From Nepenthes gracilis (taxonomy: Eukaryota > Streptophyta > Magnoliopsida > Caryophyllales > Nepenthaceae): DNA of 64,000 bases. The stretch covers positions 26,591,540 to 26,655,539 of the forward strand of contig BSYO01000003.1 of the NCBI GenBank assembly GCA_033239525.1, written 5' to 3'. The notes beneath the pieces were generated by a model. It had not been told where the DNA came from, made no database searches, and worked only from the letters and a program-made list of their open reading frames with translations. Shown piece after piece: positions 23,680 through 36,058 of this stretch; positions within the stretch are counted from its first letter, which is position 1, and the number at the start of each line of letters is the position of its first letter. The translations under genes were made by a program, and so were the position numbers.

Positions 23680-25348
23680 TACATGCCTTGATTCACGGTC
23701 TATAGATGGGCTGACTATATAATATTTCATATAGTTTGGATCAAATGAAATTTAATGACTCATGAATATTAGATTTAACTATTGATTTATAAATAATATA
23801 TTATGATATATTTAAATATATTCTATCAATTTTCTATAATAATTTTTATTTAAACAAAATTAAAAAACTCCACACAAAAATATAAATGTATAATTTTTTC
23901 TCAAATTAAAAAATATATGTATAATAAATTTAGAATTTTAATATGACATAAATACATATAAGAAATAGGCTTTTAAAAATTCCTTAAAATGGGAATCAAA
24001 TTAATATATGTTCAAGATATAATCAAGAAGAGTAAACAAACATTACATGTATGAGTATTTAAATAAGAAATATCTTCTATTTTAAAAAGTTTAGCAATAA
24101 AAGAAGAAATATATTTAGATACACTTATCTTAATATTGTTTTACTAAAATATATCTTGGATTCATCTAAACTCAACATGAATTTACTTTCATATACTTTC
24201 TCTCTATTCTTCTCTTTCTTTTTCTCAAAAATTTAGAAAAAATGAACTGAAATGAACTAAAATAGCCTTATATAATAGACTAGTACATGTGCACCGATTA
24301 AGTGCAGGTCAGATGCAGATGCTTCTTTAACCTTGCGTACAAGCACCTAATTGATATGTATCAGGTACTAATATTTTCAATTAAATATAAATAATTATGT
24401 ATTACGCGCGTATCAAATGCAACAACTCAGTCAAAAACATGCTCATTCGTAACTCAACCATATGTTAGATACCACTCAAACTTACACCCCTTTGACTTAA
24501 ATGCTTAATTTTTAATTTAAATTTATAATTAACTTTAATAATTTATCAATTTATTTAATTTTAATATCATAAATTAAAATTTGGGATTGAGCCTTACAGT
24601 GATAAGCCTTTTTTAAAAAATAAACTTAATTCTTAAAATTAAATTTGGTTAAGTATTTCTATGGGTTGGACTTTGAACACAATTTTGGATTTGAGTAGAA
24701 CTTTATAGCTAATGAACACAATTTTGTTTTATCTGGCATGGATCAACGGGAAATGGGTTAACGTATTTTTTAATTTGACATTTAAAATAAAACATATTAC
24801 TTGGTCCATACAAGAATAGAAAATAAATATGCTATAATAATCAATGGTTTTAGTATCGATAATTGAATCATCTTTCATATTATGCTCACATAGGTGGAGG
24901 AAAGTATTCTATAATTATTTATTTTCTTTAAAACACGGTTAAATTTCGATAAAAGAGATTATCTTTGAGCTTACCATGTGATGTCAAAAAAAGGTTGATG
25001 AAATTTAAGGTTTTTCAGATTTTGATAACTTTTAAATTTATTCTATTATTTTTATAATTTGTAGCACTTATCATTTAATAACTGATTTGATATTTTTTCT
25101 ATTATTCCAATCTTTTCAAAATTTTCCTTTTCATGCCCATCCGATTTTGTCACTGAGAGTTTCTATATGGCACATTAAGTGCTTAAGCTTGAACCATAGA
25201 ATATGCCCTTTAAGCAAGTTATTTACACCATAAAACTGATAAACGTAAGTAGTTATGCATGCCATGGCTAAAGTAGTAGGAAATCAATATATTACCATTA
25301 CATATGAAATATTTACAAAATAAAAATATCTTTTTCTTTTCTGGACAC

Positions 25349-26961
25349 CTAATTTGAATTACTTCTAATATAATAATTGTGCCTACAAATAGGACAATAT
25401 GAGTCATAAAACACCAAATGTTGTCGGATACAATCTGAATGATAAATATGGCGACAACTAGGAAGAATACATATACTATCCCCATCATTAAAATCCTCAA
25501 GACATATGGCACAGGAGTTTGAAGAAATCTCAGTCAGGATATCAGATGTATACAACTGTATTGGAAAAGAGTTAAATTCAGCAATACTAAGTGTAGTATG
25601 TGTTTGAAAATTATGTTCTAAACGAAAAAATAATAATAAAGTAGTAAAAATATTTAAAAATGCGCACACTGAAAATGCTATTAGATACCAAATATCAAAG
25701 GCTTGGGAAGAACTGTTATCGTCGTTCAAAGGTATGGCGAATGAAACATGAGTCGAAACGCTTGCCTCTATTAGAGCAAAATGAATCTGGACCAACAAAA
25801 TAGGAATTTAGTTAATATACTATATAATTAAACTCACTAAAGGATTCTACCATAGCATAATATTAGACTTAAAATCAGTCTAAATACAATTAAAATAATT
25901 TAGAGATAAAATTTAGCAGAGAAAAAATTATTCAAAATATGAAAAAGGTTATATAAGGATGAAAAGAGAATAGTCGAGTGAGTAAAATTTTTTCCAGTTT
26001 GACACCGAAAAATGGTTAAGAAGGGATGAAAAGAGAATTGGTAGCAGATTAAGAGCTAGAAAAAGGTTTCCCTATATATATATATATATATATATATGAT
26101 TTTGTCAAATGTAAAATAATTAGGAAAAAAGCTATTACTATTAACGATCTAAATCAATAAGGTGATTCATTATTCAAAAAGATTTAGCAGTAAATCGACA
26201 AAGGAAGTTTTTATATATATATTTTTTTAATTTTAACCATTTAATTTTTTAATATAGTCTATACGGTTGTATTTTTAACAGTTTAAAAAATAAAAAAATT
26301 AATTAATTTTTAATCAATTAAAATAATTAAATCTTAACAATTTGTTTTTGAATCAACTACCGAGATCGAAGAATATGAAATGTGTTTTTAGGCGAGAAAA
26401 ATAAAATGAGTCACTCTTCTATTCTGAATGTCAGAATTATATAATTTATTGTCACTTTTAATTTATAAATTAATCCAAATATAGTAATTTATATTATAAA
26501 AAAAAGGTAACTACATATGTCTTAATTAGAAAAAATAGTACTGGAATTGAGAGTGAAAGCCAGCACGTAAGTGAAAGTGGCTAATTAGAGGAAAAATCCG
26601 ATTAATCCCATGCAATTAAAACAACTTGGCATTAAAACAATTCGGCCCCATGAATCAACTCCAAGAGCCAAAATAACCACAATAAACACACACCAACACT
26701 TGGGCAACACATGCTCTCCTGCATGTGGTGAATTTCTACGGTTCCTCTGAGAGAAATGGGATCAACTATCAGACGCTAGAAATCTTCCATATTCGGGTAC
26801 ACAGTGTATTTATTAGAGCAATAGAATAATTAATTTTTAGTAAAAAAAAAATAAAATTAAAATTTTATAAAGTAAAAAAAAAATGCAAATAATAACAGTA
26901 CACCTCTACATAAGACACGAATGGAGCTTCTTACCAAAAATATTGGCATCTTTATGATCAT
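25349..26961 (-). CDS. RING-H2 E3 ubiquitin ligase, ATL-like, intact copy
   Basis: Two coding exons on the minus strand: 26935-26961 (ATG, nine codons) and 25349-25786 (stop TAG at 25349-25351), joined in phase 0 over a GT-AG intron (donor GTAAGA, acceptor GGTCCAG). The product is 154 residues. It has a hydrophobic N-terminus (residues 1-20), a membrane segment (about 45-67, WYLIAFSVCAFLNIFTTLLLFF) and a C-terminal RING-H2 finger: CAIC, then LPSCRHIYHSDC, then CPIC, in the C3H2C3 spacing. Such proteins are membrane-anchored ubiquitin ligases, many of them induced by stress or elicitors. The usual ATL GLD motif before the RING is not evident. The second exon has no internal Met, so the upstream ATG exon is needed; that exon is inferred from splice sites. 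Confidence 0.8.
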
Positions 26962-26986
26962 TATAAGAAAGATTTGTAACCGCAAC

Positions 26987-27290
26987 CTGCAAAACACATT
27001 CATCGATACAAGATTTATTTGGAGACACTGTAAATATCAGACTCAATAATATATTATCTATTTATTTATATTATTATTAGGCTCAATTCAAAACAAATAA
27101 ACGTATAAATATCAGGTATTTTAATAATTTTTATTCTATCTAAAACATTTCAGTTTTAGTAAAAGATCAGCAAAACAGTCCTCAGAAGAACTCATTTTGA
27201 ACCTGTAATAATGTAGCAGCCCCAGTTCGAACAAAAAAAAAAAAAAAAGAGCCACAATGATCAGACTTGCAGATGGAGAGAGCGAGTTGA
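26987..27290 (-). other. Probable 5' untranslated exon(s) and first intron of the RING-H2 gene
   Basis: A strong acceptor (GTTTTGCAG) ends at 26987, directly before the exon that carries the ATG (26961). Between it and the TATA box at 27315 lies a CT-rich leader with a long homopolymer (T on the minus strand, about 27233-27248). The exact exon limits are inferred. Confidence 0.4.
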
Positions 27291-27314
27291 AACTGAAATG
27301 TAGACTTAGAGCTC

Positions 27315-27322
27315 CTTATATA
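27315..27322 (-). promoter_or_regulatory. TATA box of the RING-H2 gene
   Basis: Reads CTCTATATAAGG on the minus strand (27314-27325). It is followed by a CT-rich leader, and sits about 350 bp upstream of the inferred ATG at 26961. Confidence 0.6.
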
Positions 27323-27329
27323 GAGTGGG

Positions 27330-27780
27330 GACTGGAGAAAACAACAGAAACTGGATGGAGACGGTGACTCAGAGAGCAAGCGAAGGAGAAAGGAGGGTTT
27401 TTTTTTTTTTTTAATAAAGGAATACTCCGTTAATAAACTAACCTTCACCTTGTTTGGAACGATGAGTCGAACCTCGATTGATTTCTCCATTTGGAAAAGC
27501 AGAAGGTTGATCGATAATGATTTCTCCATTTTCATCTGGTTTAAACGCGCAAAAAACAGAGGAAATTGAGGAGGCGGTTGAGGGAACTCTGAATGAGGAA
27601 ACCCATGACTTGACAAGAGAAGCTGCACAGAGAGAGAAAGTGAACGATGACTCAGAAAATTTGATAGCTGAGGGGAAGGGAAAATACTGCAAGACAATCG
27701 ATGAGATACATTCTGACGTGGTTTGGTCTCTCATCTACTTTGTGGTCCCACTGTTACAAATAATATAATGTTTTAAGCAA
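27330..27780. other. Upstream region of the RING-H2 gene, no gene supported
   Basis: Overlapping open frames of 83-171 codons exist on both strands but have no recognisable domain. The ones on the minus strand include the TATA box and poly-T, so they are unlikely to be real proteins. Confidence 0.4.
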
Positions 27781-30700
27781 TTTAATTATATGGGAGGAGT
27801 ATATTTTTTAAAAAATGAATATATTTAATTTATTTTAATAAAAATAATTTAATATTAATTAAATAATTATATTATTTTATTTTTTTAATAAAAAATAGTC
27901 TCAACCGTTTATTACTGATCTAACGGACATGGCTAAGGGGGCTAAATCAACCCATATATCAAAGACAGAGATCATAATTCCTTGTTTGGAGGGTGTTTTT
28001 AAACGGAATCTTTAAATATTAGTATTTTATTTAATTTAATTTTAAATTTTTTTATTGACAATTTTATTTATGTATAAAAATAAAACTATTTGTTATATTT
28101 TGGCTATAACTTAAAAATAACAAAAAGATGTTATTTAAATTTTCCTGCTGGCTATTACGTAAAATTTCCTTTAATTTTCTAAATTCTTCTAATATAATAT
28201 TGTTTAAGAATGTATGATTATAAAAATATTATTTTATAAAATTATAAAATATAAATATATATATATTTTTGATAAATAGGAAAATTTTGATTAAATTTAT
28301 AATCAAAATTATTTATATTTTTAATATTTTTTTATTTGAGTTAATATTTTTATAAGAATTATTAAATTGATATGAATTATACTTTACATTTAAATATAAT
28401 TTTTATTTTACAAAATTAAAAATATAGTCTTTTAAATCAATATTTAAGTTATTTGATACTAAAAATATTTCAATTATCATTGAATATTTTCTATAACTTA
28501 ACAAAACATTATGCATTGTTAATTTAATAAAAAATTAAATTAATTATATTACAATAATTTAAAAGGATTATTATTGTTAGAAATAATATGTTCTTAATAT
28601 ATATTTTTGACTTCTTAACATTTAAATATATATGTGAGGTCATAAAATGTGATGTATTAGTATACTTAGATTAAATAACTAATTTTATAATGATAAAATT
28701 AAATTCAGGTTTGACTCAATACTTTAGTGAGTTTATGCCAAATGAGTTGAATTCATTTTTCTAACAAAGTAATAGTTGATAATTAAACAATCAATATGTA
28801 TATATATATATATATGTATTAAATATATAGGTATGTGTAATTTTTATATAATACATCATAATTCATGATTAAATTTGATATATAATTTACTATTATGTAG
28901 TAAATAGGTTTTTATATTTTTTGTGATTTTAGAATAAATTATCATAAAATGAGTTTGATTAGTTAATTTATTATAAATTAATATATTTAGTAAATTTATT
29001 AATTTTTTAATTAATAATTTGTATTATATACCAGATGATTAAAAATTTAAAAATAACTATTAATAGATATTAATTTGTTAAAATATTTATGATAAATAGA
29101 AATAAATGCATACATTTTATATAAAACCTTAAAAATAAAAAAGTGAATAAACAAAAATTAAAAAAATATTTTTTCAACTAAATAGGATGTTAAAGTTTAA
29201 TTTCATTAAGCAGACCATGAGATTCCTTTTCCCTATATTATTTTCTTTTTCTTCCTCTCTGTTTCAAAGCTAAATAATGCATCATTTAATCTAATTATAA
29301 CTTTTGCTAGCATATTTAATACTATTACACTATATTTGGTTATTAAAATGAAATAATATGAAAATACATTAAGTATTTTTAAGAAATAAAATAAAATAAG
29401 AATAAAAATAGAATCAATACTTAATTATTTAGTTAGTCACTTGAAATAATTAAAACTAAATTAAAATTTAATTTTTTAATATTTAATATACAATAATAGA
29501 GGAGAAATAATTAAAAAATTAGCATAAAATGACTACTTTACCATTTACTAAAAAAATAATATTTTAACATATATTAGAAAGTTTGAATAGATCCAAATAA
29601 AATCGAGTCACCTGATTTGTTTGATCTTATTGATGCAAAATTTTATAAAATTTTGTCAAAATATATTAATATTATCGATTGGTATAGTAAAAAAAAGTAG
29701 GTTTATTTTATAAGGTATGATCATAGGTAAACGTAACAAATTTTGGTCGACCCATCAAAGATTATAAATATTTTTATAAATATATTTTTAATTTTAAATA
29801 AATACTAAGTTTAAAAAATTATTTAAATTAAATTTTTATATAATTAATAATTTTTATGTAAAGATTTTTTTATTAAATATACTTAGATATATCTTCATAT
29901 AATAAATAATTTTCATATAACTTTTTTAAAAATATATAATTAGATAATATTTTAATCTATATATTATAATTTTTAAAAATATTTATATTTTAGTTATTTT
30001 TTATGTGTCTATAAAAATTTAAAAAAAATATTTAAAAACAAAAAAAAAAACCTATATCCCGACCTGAACTAACTCGGTTTAGATCACAAACATGTTACGA
30101 CCCTGTCTAGTTTAAAGGTTACAAATTTTTATCTAAACTAACTCATATCCAATCCAAATGTAATTTTAATTAAGTCTAACCTATAGTAATAGTAAATGAA
30201 AAAATATATTAGAATAACTATTTTTTGATAATTAGGAATAAAAAATACCAAGTGAGAGTTGATAATTTTTATTTATTGTTTTAAAGGAATAATAATTTTA
30301 TTTAGAATTATATTTTTACGGTTAGAATAACTAAATAGTAAAATAGTAATTTTATTTAAAATAAAATATAAATAAAATTTTTATCCTATCCTACCAAATA
30401 AGCTACTAAATGATATACAAGAATCAATGAAATAAGGAATATTTTATAATGAGTAAAATTCTTATATAAATCAATAATACAACTAGTTCAACGTTACTAT
30501 TAAATTGTTGACGCAAAAATTACAAAATCTTTTGAATTGTATAAAATGTTAAATGGGAGCTTAAATACCAAAATTGGTCGTACTTTTGCTGTCCAATCAA
30601 GTGAAGTAGCCATGTTTCCAAATATGAAAAATATCGTTTACAAATAGTAAAAACATACAAAAATGTGCTAATAGAAAATTCAAATGATTAAATTAAAAAT

Positions 30701-30980
30701 ATTCACTACAATAAATTAAACTCATGTATGTATTATATTTGTTTGTAGGAATATATTTTTACATCATAAGACAACATTTCTGCTATCGTTTTTTGGTAAA
30801 TAAAAAGACAAAAAGATGATTTTTAAGATAGTTTAGAAACACTATGACCACTACTTTTTTTATGACTAAGAAAAACAATTGAAAATTTAAAAATATGTTT
30901 TCATTTTTAATTTCTTCCTTGAAATTTTTTTTTTTAAGAAAATAACTCAATTTTTTTTTTATAACTAAGAAACCCCCATT
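27781..30980. other. Very AT-rich intergenic stretch, nothing recognised
   Basis: About 3.2 kb of A/T-dominated sequence with a TA run near 28797-28815 and many short homopolymers. No open frame of note, LTR ends or splice-supported exons were found. Confidence 0.6.
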
Positions 30981-31074
30981 ACACTTAAATTTAGTGCAAT
31001 CCATAGACCATAAACTACCAAAAATTATTAGTGCTGGTTAGATAAATTATTTTTTTAAAGTTATTTATATTACT

Positions 31075-31781
31075 ATTGCATTTAAGGTTTATTAGTAGAA
31101 TATGGCCAAATCCCTTCACAATTCCAATATCCTTAACCTTATATGCATCAGAGTCTAAAAAGTTTTCCATATTTATAGTGGGTTTAGTCTCATGTATTTC
31201 ATTTATAATATTAAAATCTTTGCAAAAAGCATCATAAAAAATATCCAATAAAGAGTATCCAATTTGGATCGAAAATCGATTCCCATAGGTGAATCCGGCT
31301 GGCCAAGCGGATTGTAAACTTGACCTTCACATGTAACAACAGATTGATGCTCCACCAAGCTAGTAAATATCTTCTTGGGCCAAAATCAAATTAATGTAGT
31401 GTTTGGTCCAACTCCAAGCCGCATATTTTTCACTATGTACATTCTAATGGTCATAGATATATTAGTACAATGAGTGAATCTTATTACTTATAAATAATAT
31501 AATACGCTTCAATAAAATAATAATGTTACTCATCAGTGATGTAAAGATCACTAAGTAACCTATAGCAATGCTATCTCTAAAAATATTAATAAAATATACA
31601 CATTTAGTCATTCTACGATGCATAATATTAGAGTTTTATATATCAAACCCCTCTTTTTAGAATAAATACCAAAATTTTAAAATATTGATACTTACTTCAT
31701 AAATGAGCCACTCATAAACTCTTGTTCTTTTTCTTCTTGTAGAGGCAGGACTATTGAAAGCATCGTCAATAGGTATATCAG
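31075..31781 (-). pseudogene. Neprosin-domain gene, copy C, two 3' exons only
   Basis: Exon 7 (about 31075-31440) and part of exon 6 (about 31711-31781) of the neprosin gene are recognisable on the minus strand: FWPKKIFTSL, EGQVYNPLGQPDSPMG and DIGIVKGFGHILL. It has a TGA in place of the Gly codon of the IGFW block, at least one frameshift near 31250, and lacks exons 1-5. It is cut at 31782 by an LTR. The far flank of the duplicated region reappears beyond the LTR at 33838. Confidence 0.85.
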
Positions 31782-33695
31782 TGTAATTGTGAGGTCTCGA
31801 GTCCCAAATTATTGTCATTAAGGAGGTAATTAAGTGTTTATATAAAATTAGGCTTAATATATATAGAAAGATATGTTTCGGGAGCAAAACTGAGGAATTG
31901 ACACACGCTGCCTTCTAAGCGCCTCGGCCAAGAAAGTTGGCGCCTGCTAGGTGCTCGAGCGTGGTAGGCGGGCGCCAAAACCAGTAGCGCCGCGACCGAC
32001 GTGCGCCGGCATGCGTTCAAGGACGGGGGTGGCAGAGTATGCGCGCCCGCTGCTTGCCTGACTAACGCTCGAGCGCCAGTCTGATATGAAAATCGTGTGA
32101 GGGTTTCTTTCTCCCATTTCTGCCCGACTTTCTGAGATACAGAGAGAGAGAGCTAAAGGAGGAAGAGAGAGAAGGAAGGTTTCAAGGCTTCTGAGTCCAT
32201 TTCTGCCTAAGAGCTAGTTAAGAAAGTGATAGATCGAGTCGAGGCAAGTGTACTCATACTCTATTTGTTCTCTCTTTCGATTTTTATTTGTATCCTTTCA
32301 GGTGTTTTCGTTCCAATACCCACCCAAATCATTTAAATCACGGAACCCATGACTCTTACATAGATTATTTATGGTTTGATATCCGTTTCCCTCCCGTTTC
32401 ACGATAGCCCGGCGCCCAGTTCGTGTACTCCTTTCAATTTGAATTCTATGCATGATTTGTCCTTAATTATGAGTTATTCATATAATAAATATGTATATTC
32501 ATCGATTGGGTGTTCGATTTTCTAAATATTGACCCATTTAGCATGTCTGGAAGCTCTAAATCGTGCTCTGACACTGTTCATCCCAGGCAACCAAGAATTT
32601 TGTATGATTCCACCTATTTTAATTGTTATGCAAGCCATATTTATTTGAATATATTTAATTGTATACTCCGAAAAATATATTTGTGATCCGTTTGCGAAGA
32701 AAATGTTGTCCGGAAGCCTCTAAAGTTATAATTATCTCTCGGTGGTAAGAATTTTTAAGTTTTAAGTTATGTTATGCTTGTAATGAAAATTATGTGAAGG
32801 CTTAAGTTTTGAGAATATGAAATTATATGACTTATAAGAAAGGATAAGAATGGGGATATTCTACACTTAAGCTATGGGTTTCGGCTATGAACCGTTCTCC
32901 TGGATTGAGAACTATAAAAATCTCGGGTTTAAGAGCAGAATTTTCTAAGAAAATAAAAAGTTAAGAACTTGGACCTAAAATATTTATCATATAGTATAAT
33001 TTTATCTGATAAGAAATTTAGAATGAAATAAAGGAATTGAATGGCTTTATGAAAATTTAACCTTTCATGCATGCTTTGGAAATTAGTCGTTGTCATTTGT
33101 TCCTGTATATATTCATATGTATGTATCATTATGTTTTGAATATGAATTGTATATTTTTAAATATTTTTGTGCCTTACCAAGCTTTTGCTCAACCCTTGCT
33201 ATTTTTTTACCAACCCCCAGATGGTCAGCACGACTTCTTACCGGATGAGCTTGACTAAAGAATTAATGTTAGATTGAGGGCTGAAAATATTTATGATGTA
33301 TTTTGGAATGTTTCTTTGTATTCTGGTACAGATTTTATTCCTTTGGGGCAGGAAAGATATATGTGTATAATTCTTTTATATTGTAAGTTAGTAGGCCCAT
33401 ACTTAGATGGATGGAGTATTCTTTCGAATTTTGGTATACTTTACAGGTCTTGTGATGTGATTATAGGGCATTAGCGGCATCTCTTTGTTCCGATAAGGTG
33501 ACTAGAGACCAATGTTAGAGCCACAAAATATTGTGGCGGTTTTGGATCTTGTTGTTGATGATTGTGTCTTATTGGATGATGTTTTATTTTTTTTAGAATT
33601 GGATTTTTTTATTGTTGAGTAGGTTTTATATTGGTCGGACGTCCATATTATAGCCGCACCCTTGCTGATTTTTGGATTGGATATGAGACGTCACA
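31782..33695 (+). mobile_element. Gypsy-type LTR (family 2), about 1914 bp
   Basis: Starts TGTAATTGTGAGGTCTCGAG and ends GAGACGTCACA. It contains the CG-rich module with GGTGCTCGAGCG (31949), CTCGAGCGCC (32066), an AGAGAGAGAGAG leader (about 32142) and GAGCTAGTTAAGAAA shared with family 3. A primer-binding-site-like GGTAGTATCGGAG follows at 33696, so this is a 5' LTR whose internal region was lost after about 140 bp. Confidence 0.75.
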
Positions 33696-33837
33696 GGTAG
33701 TATCGGAGAATGATTTGAGAGATGCCATAGGATAGGATTGATTGACCTTAGTATGAGATTTAGGCTAATTTGGTTTGATTTGAAGTTTAGGTTGAACTCC
33801 CTACTTAAGTAGTGTTGTTACGTTTGGTGCCGTACCT
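33696..33837 (+). other. Primer-binding-site-like sequence and remnant of the family 2 internal region
   Basis: GGTAGTATCGGAG right after the LTR end resembles the initiator-Met tRNA primer site (TGGTATCAGAG) with changes. The remaining bases are unassigned until the duplicated flank starts. Confidence 0.5.
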
Positions 33838-34245
33838 AATTACACATCAGACTTAACATTTTATATTAAATGTACGTTTTCTCATAAATTTAAATTTCAA
33901 GGGTGTTTAGTTGGGATTAAAGGTGGCTATCGGCGTCGGGTTTTTAGAGTTGTCTAAGGCAATAGTATTTCCTATTCAAAGATATATGTTTTTTTTTTTT
34001 ATCAAAGATTCATAAAAATATGTTTAATTATTTTAATTTTATGTTTTATAATTCATGTTATTTAAATGTGGCATTTGAATACATTAGTATTAAGATATTA
34101 TTTTTAATTTCAAATCATACTTCTTTAGCATACCACAAATAGTATAATTTATTTGTTTGATACTTTTAAAGTAGTGTCTTTATCAGTCATTTAGCAATCA
34201 AAAGTAACATCGACTATTTATCAATGATCAAAAAGGGTAAGTGCC
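33838..34245. repeat. Duplicated flank block, paralogous to 48183-48588
   Basis: From TAATTACACATCAGACTTAA to TGATCAAAAAGGGTA the two blocks are nearly identical over about 405 bp, including GGGTGTTTAGTTGG, CTAAGGCAATAG and AATGTGGCATTTGAAT. This places 31.0-34.2 kb as a third, partial copy of the neprosin region. Confidence 0.9.
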
Positions 34246-35166
34246 CCAATATGGAAAGGACTCCATACCAACATCCCCTAAATACAACTGATTATTTACA
34301 ACTCAATTTAAAAAGAAGACTCAAGATGGAATTTTCGGCACTAATTTGAATTATGGCCACATGTTTTTATATCTTTACTGTGGTCACTTGTAGATAGGCA
34401 GCATGAAGCTCTTATGAGTGGATTTTTTTTATACAAAAATCTATCATTTATCAGTGCTGCTTAGCTAGTTGATCATCCTTCTCGGTCCATATACATATAC
34501 ATGGAAGTATAGAGAAATCTCTGCATCAAATTGCTTAAGAATTAACAATCTCTAACAAAAACATCACGCATGGGTAGAGGCTTATGAACCTACATGTCAC
34601 TGGAGCTGTTATGGTCCTCCAATAGAGTGGTTTTCACGTCTATATAATAGTTAGAATTCAAATGTTAAAAATTAATTAAAGAGATTATATTAAATAATTT
34701 AAATAACAATTTAATTTTTATTTATTTTTTTATTTTTAATTATAGTCATCAATTGGATATAGAATTCGACCCATTAAACTGACTATAGCTACATTCAATG
34801 TCACGGTTCTTTCTTACGTGCTTAAAAAGTATCAATAGAGATGACAGAGAGGTCTACAATTCTAATTGTGTCGTGATGATACAATCCAAGTTGATAAAAA
34901 ATAATTTTATAATAACATGGTGATTAACTATCATGACTCTGTATTTTCAATGATATGGCAAAATGACGTTAAAATTTTGTTGGGAGCATATCCAAGCTAT
35001 ATTGATAAAGTGTCTTATATTTCAAAAAATTAAAAAATATAATGACTTACAAATATTTAATGACTCGTGACCAAATAACTTAAGCATTTGAGCTTAGATG
35101 GTGTTCTAATGTATTTAAATAACCCCAAGACATGCTTATAAAATTCCTAAAGTTTGAAGTCGGTAG
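34246..35166. other. Intergenic sequence, nothing recognised
   Basis: No coding exon, LTR end or long repeat was recognised between the duplicated flank and the copia 5' LTR. Confidence 0.5.
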
Positions 35167-35260
35167 TGTTGGGGTCACTCCCGTGTGAGAGTTTTTGTGA
35201 CCAGAGGATTTGGATGGAGCACGTGGACTTTATGTGCTAATATATACATAATATACAAAT

Positions 35261-35293
35261 AAAATTTTGGTCAACATAGTTGACCAAAATTTT
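35261..35293. promoter_or_regulatory. Perfect 15-bp inverted repeat carrying paired W-boxes
   Basis: Arms 35261-35275 and 35279-35293 are exact inverted complements around a 3-bp spacer. Each arm contains TTGACC, one in each orientation. WRKY transcription factors bind TTGAC(C/T); their action here is inferred. Confidence 0.75.
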
Positions 35294-35411
35294 TTTGAAT
35301 AGGCAATAATACTAGTCAACAAGTTGACCGGTTGATGGCATGAACTGCCCTGTAGTGCTGAGGGATCCCAGACAGACAACACCGACCGGTCATGTGGAGA
35401 AGACGGTCAAC

Positions 35412-35478
35412 GGACGTTGACCAAACTTGTGGAGAACATTGACCAACCTTGTGGAGAACGTTGACCAACCTTGTGGAG
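35412..35478 (+). repeat. 22-bp tandem repeat, three units, each with a W-box
   Basis: Units of the form AACGTTGACCAACCTTGTGGAG (one base substitution or so between units), W-box cores at 35417, 35439 and 35461. Confidence 0.88.
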
Positions 35479-36058
35479 AACGTGAACGGTGAAATGTGGG
35501 CTGTCTATCAGAAAATTCAGAATGGTGCCTACTCAGAAGATTTTTTGAGGATACGTAATCTCAGACGGTTATCTAGGAGCCGTTTTTATATAGCACGTAT
35601 TCATATTGTTGGCAAAGACAAATTTTGTTGGTAAATATGGAATATTTCTCAAATCTACTATATATGGGCCTCGATATTAAAAGCAAGTAGATGGACTTAC
35701 TGTTTAGAGAGACAGGTGTGTAAGGATAAGTGTGAAAAACAAAAGAGGGAGTGAAAACAGTAAAGGTATGACAGAATTGTGACTAATACATAGTGTATTG
35801 CTTGTACTCTGTTCTTCGTTTCTCTTTTCTCTTGCATTTGTGTAACAGTAAAAATTATTCCCAACCTTACATAGTGGAATTGGTTCCGTAGACAGATTGT
35901 CCCGTGATTTTTTTCTAATTTGATAAGAGTTTTCTACGTAAAAAGTTGGGAGTTCATTCTCTTCTTTCTCATTCCTTTACTGTATCTATTTGTGGGATAG
36001 TCGTACGCCTTCTAACCCCAATAAGTTGCATCAAAGCCAAGTTGAGAACTCTTTCTAA

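Larger units (their letters stand above)
35167..36020 (+). mobile_element. 5' LTR of the second copia element
   Basis: Begins TGTTGGGGTCACTCCCGTG, like the LTR at 942 (TGTTGGGTTATGGGTCACTC), and ends near TTCTAACCCCA at 36020. A diverged primer-binding site (TTGCATCAAAGCC, 36025 onward) follows. The U3 is unlike that of the first element: it carries a W-box palindrome and a 22-bp repeat. No 3' LTR partner is present. Confidence 0.82.

Noticed and set aside
27182..27697. 171-codon minus-strand frame upstream of the RING gene
   Set aside because: It spans a TATA box, a long poly-T and pyrimidine-rich leader sequence, has no domain, and is best read as promoter plus 5' untranslated region.
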